Below are positions 62,014 through 64,000 of a DNA stretch of 64,000 nucleotides, piece by piece (position 1 is the stretch's first letter; each line of letters starts with the position of its first letter). The stretch is from Egbenema bharatensis (lineage in GTDB: Bacteria; Cyanobacteriota; Cyanobacteriia; Elainellales; Elainellaceae), in the NCBI RefSeq assembly GCF_048077055.1, contig NZ_CP182236.1, forward strand, positions 2,542,001-2,606,000. The letters run 5' to 3'. The notes below the pieces were generated by a model. It had not been told where the DNA came from and made no database searches. It saw nothing but the letters and a program-made list of their open reading frames with translations. A program made the position numbers and the translations under genes.

Positions 62014-62053
62014 AGTTCTCCTCCTTTAATCAAAATAATTGTTTAACCGACTT

Positions 62054-63400
62054 TTAGCGTTCAACCGTCGCTGCCCTCGTCTCCTGATCTCGTTCAGATT
62101 TAACCGCTTGCTGACGATTAGAACCGGAACCAAACCATGAATAGAGAATTAAATAGGCTGCGAATGTGACAGCGATTCCTGCCACACCAAACAAGAAGTT
62201 GGGATAAGCTACATTGACGTAATACCCAGAAATGACACCAGCAATGACCGAAACGATCGCAGCCCAATTAAAGGGCAACCCTTCATCTGGCTCGAAATAG
62301 CGTCCCTGTTTAATGAAGTAATAATCTGCAATAATGGCACCGCCGATCGGTGGAACCAACAACCCCAAAAGAATTAGAAAGTTCACAATATTACCAATTA
62401 ATCCTGTCGCTGCCGCAATCAGTCCGATCGTCATGCCAAAAACAGCCGCCGATCGCCACGTAAGGTTGCGAAAAGAATTGGTAAAACCCATCGTTGCGTT
62501 ATACAGGCAGGCATCGCAGGTTGAGCCATTACTCAGGAAAGCAACAATGACCAGCGGAAGCACAACAAAGATTGAAGAGGAATCAAAGAAATACTCGACT
62601 TCTGGATTGTTAATTGCCGCAGAAATAAATGCGCCCAGCAGCATGAAGACACTATTCGCCAGCAGAAAAGCAACCGCTGTCACTCCAACCGCTTGTGTTC
62701 CACTTCGGGTATAGCGCACAATATCCCCCGTCATCGTTCCGCTAACGACAAACGTACTCCAGGTGAGGGCAACTCCTGTCATAAATGCCATTTCACCTGA
62801 GCCAGGACGCGAAAGAATATCAGAACCAGCCGGAACCACCTTCACGAATAAATAGTACAACGCGAAGATGATCATTCCCGGTAGCGCGATTTGCATATAT
62901 TTCGACATCGATTTAACGCCAAAGACTGTAGGCATAGCATAAACGATACCGATTAGAATTGTGATTGCCACAAGACCTGCGGTTTGCTGTAAATCGAAAG
63001 CGGCTCGCAAAATATCTGCTGTTAACCAGGTTTGAAAGGCATACCAACCCGTTACCAGAAATGCCAGGATCAGTGTTGGCACGATCGCCCCTTTGGCACC
63101 AAAGACAGCTTTAACCATCAAGGGAAAGTTCAATCCCCACTTACCGGAGATGTAAGCCAGCAAGGACGAATAAATAAATAATGTAAAGTTACCCAACAAA
63201 ATGGCATAGATAGCGTTGGGCATTCCCAGTCCCGTCTGAATTGTTCCGCCAATGACCGCGCAAATGTAGGCGATCGCAAATCCTGTCCAAATGAGCGCTG
63301 GATCTTTGAACCCCAGCCGTTTATGTAGTGGAACCGGTCGAGAATAGTATTCGTCACTCGATGCTGTATCTTCTGCAAACCAATGTCTCAAGGAACTCAT
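62054..63400 (-). CDS. NCS1-family nucleobase/hydantoin/allantoin-type permease
   Basis: A 448-residue transporter with about twelve membrane segments, ATG at 63400 (AGGAG 9 bp upstream; a TTG five codons earlier lies within that site). The N-terminus VPLHKRLGFKDPALIWTGFA, the NFTLFIYSSLLAYISGKWG loop and VSGTMTGDIVRYTRSGTQAV are NCS1 features, as is LGLLVPPIGGAIIADYYFIK. It differs from the CodB-like permease at 12.6-13.9 kb. Co-directional with the amidase gene 40 bp downstream, which suggests the imported compound is an amide or cyclic amide. Substrate is unknown. Confidence 0.9.
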   Translation of the reverse strand: MSSLRHWFAEDTASSDEYYSRPVPLHKRLGFKDPALIWTGFAIAYICAVIGGTIQTGLGMPNAIYAILLGNFTLFIYSSLLAYISGKWGLNFPLMVKAVFGAKGAIVPTLILAFLVTGWYAFQTWLTADILRAAFDLQQTAGLVAITILIGIVYAMPTVFGVKSMSKYMQIALPGMIIFALYYLFVKVVPAGSDILSRPGSGEMAFMTGVALTWSTFVVSGTMTGDIVRYTRSGTQAVGVTAVAFLLANSVFMLLGAFISAAINNPEVEYFFDSSSIFVVLPLVIVAFLSNGSTCDACLYNATMGFTNSFRNLTWRSAAVFGMTIGLIAAATGLIGNIVNFLILLGLLVPPIGGAIIADYYFIKQGRYFEPDEGLPFNWAAIVSVIAGVISGYYVNVAYPNFLFGVAGIAVTFAAYLILYSWFGSGSNRQQAVKSERDQETRAATVER

Positions 63401-63890
63401 CGATCTTCTCCTCAACTCCTCGGAATTTCCAGCCCATTCAGGTCAAATATCCAGAACGTTAAAATTATCTAACGTAGAGAGTAGCTCACTTCAACAACGA
63501 AGATGAGTCAGATATGGATGGACTTCAGGATAGGTCAATGAAGTGAAAAATATGGGAAAGAAATGGTGAAAAAGAGGTGAAGTTAATTTTTTGGGGGGTT
63601 CAATAAAATCTGTGCCAGTTGCTACAAAATCCAGGCTCAATGTATCTAAATTTTTGCACCTTCTTTTGAAGCCGATCGCGTTTTCTATTCCTATTAAAAT
63701 TCATATTTCTATTGGAATACACTGCGCCAAGTGCGATCGTAGCCGAGTGCGATCGTATTTATATTTATCCACAAACTGCTGCTACTGGAATCCCGTAACT
63801 GCGCAGGAGGACAGCATTTTCCAGGGCAAGCTTGTAATGCGTTTGAAGAGTTTTGTTGCGATCGAGTTTTTACAATGGCAAAAATAGAGT
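63401..63890. other. 490-bp spacer at the end of the amidase locus
   Basis: Probably contains the promoter of the NCS1-amidase operon and the 3' region of the OmpR-type regulator gene. Contains GTGCGATCG twice (about 63729 and 63747). No gene was identified. Confidence 0.4.
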
Positions 63891-64000
63891 TCAACCTTGC
63901 TTCAGCCGGTATCCAATGCCATGAATGGTTTCAATAAAATTACTGGGCGCGCCTGCCATTCTCAGCTTTTGGCGTAAGCTCTTGATATGAGCCTTAACAG
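63891..64000 (-). CDS. OmpR/PhoB-type response regulator, C-terminal part (5' end outside window)
   Basis: The frame is open to the right edge and ends with TGA at 63891. The visible residues are VKAHIKSLRQKLRMAGAPSN and FIETIHGIGYRLKQG, the recognition helix and wing of a winged-helix OmpR-type DNA-binding domain (V-x-x-H-I-x-x-L-R-x-K-L and the TI-x-GxGYR wing are diagnostic). The receiver domain lies outside the window. It is upstream of and co-directional with the permease-amidase locus, 490 bp away, so a regulatory link is possible. Confidence 0.9.
   Translation of the reverse strand, partial: VKAHIKSLRQKLRMAGAPSNFIETIHGIGYRLKQG

Noticed and set aside
1..64000. CRISPR arrays, tRNA or rRNA genes
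   Set aside because: No regularly spaced repeats with unique spacers, and no cloverleaf-type T-loop sequences, were found by eye. A covariance-model search could still reveal a missed RNA.

Overview
The window looks like chromosomal DNA of a filamentous cyanobacterium that probably does not form heterocysts. Evidence: many GCGATCGC-type (HIP1) palindromes in genes and spacers; zeta-carotene desaturase and solanesyl diphosphate synthase; three Ser/Thr kinases with cyanobacterial architectures, one ending in a GUN4 domain; and a hetZ-patU pair, known from filamentous cyanobacteria. No rRNA, tRNA, CRISPR array or transposase gene was found. Genus cannot be fixed from this stretch.

Layout. 1-8 kb: the end of a RidA-like gene, accD, an ABC-2 permease, lysS, a lipoprotein and a large Cache-type histidine kinase. 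8-24 kb: a VOC protein divergent from zds (crtQ), an SRPBCC protein, a single-domain response regulator, a small heat-shock-like protein, an NCS1 permease, a LapA-like membrane protein with an acidic tail, a Uma2 nuclease, ahcY (frameshifted as read), ExoD, DedA and FHA proteins, a Nit-type amidase, a CPA2 antiporter and murI. 24-34 kb: sds, hetZ-patU, tsaB, an OppC-like permease and an HlyD-type adaptor (both frameshifted). 34-39.5 kb, minus strand: a WD40 Ser/Thr kinase, a membrane polyferredoxin, and an FHA/flavin reductase/[2Fe-2S] fusion. 40-54 kb: an unrecognised 458-residue protein, a PAS-GAF sensor, a two-domain glycosyltransferase, a SPOR-like protein, mnmA (frameshifted), an antitoxin with a ruined PIN toxin, a kinase-GUN4 protein, an unknown protein with a TIR-like feel, and a kinase-TPR protein. 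54-64 kb, minus strand: an atypical asparaginase, two amidases with RTX-type tails, a third amidase in an apparent operon with an NCS1 permease, and the end of an OmpR-type regulator.

How it fits together. Three themes stand out. (1) An apparent amide/nitrogen scavenging locus at 54.3-63.4 kb: a transporter, a cytoplasmic amidase, two amidases that look exported by a type I route, and an exported asparaginase homologue lacking a catalytic Asp. (2) A possible phospho-controlled electron-transfer module at 34-39.5 kb, where a kinase gene lies beside a reductase carrying a phosphothreonine-binding FHA domain. (3) A developmental locus, hetZ plus an undivided patU.

Four conserved genes (ahcY, oppC-like, HlyD-like, mnmA) each lose their frame by one missing G or C, and the repaired sequence at all four sites contains GGCC. 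I read this as probable base-calling error at methylated GGCC sites, not four dead genes. The spacers are rich in short repeats, including one clear MITE-like element with perfect inverted ends and a 9-bp target duplication.
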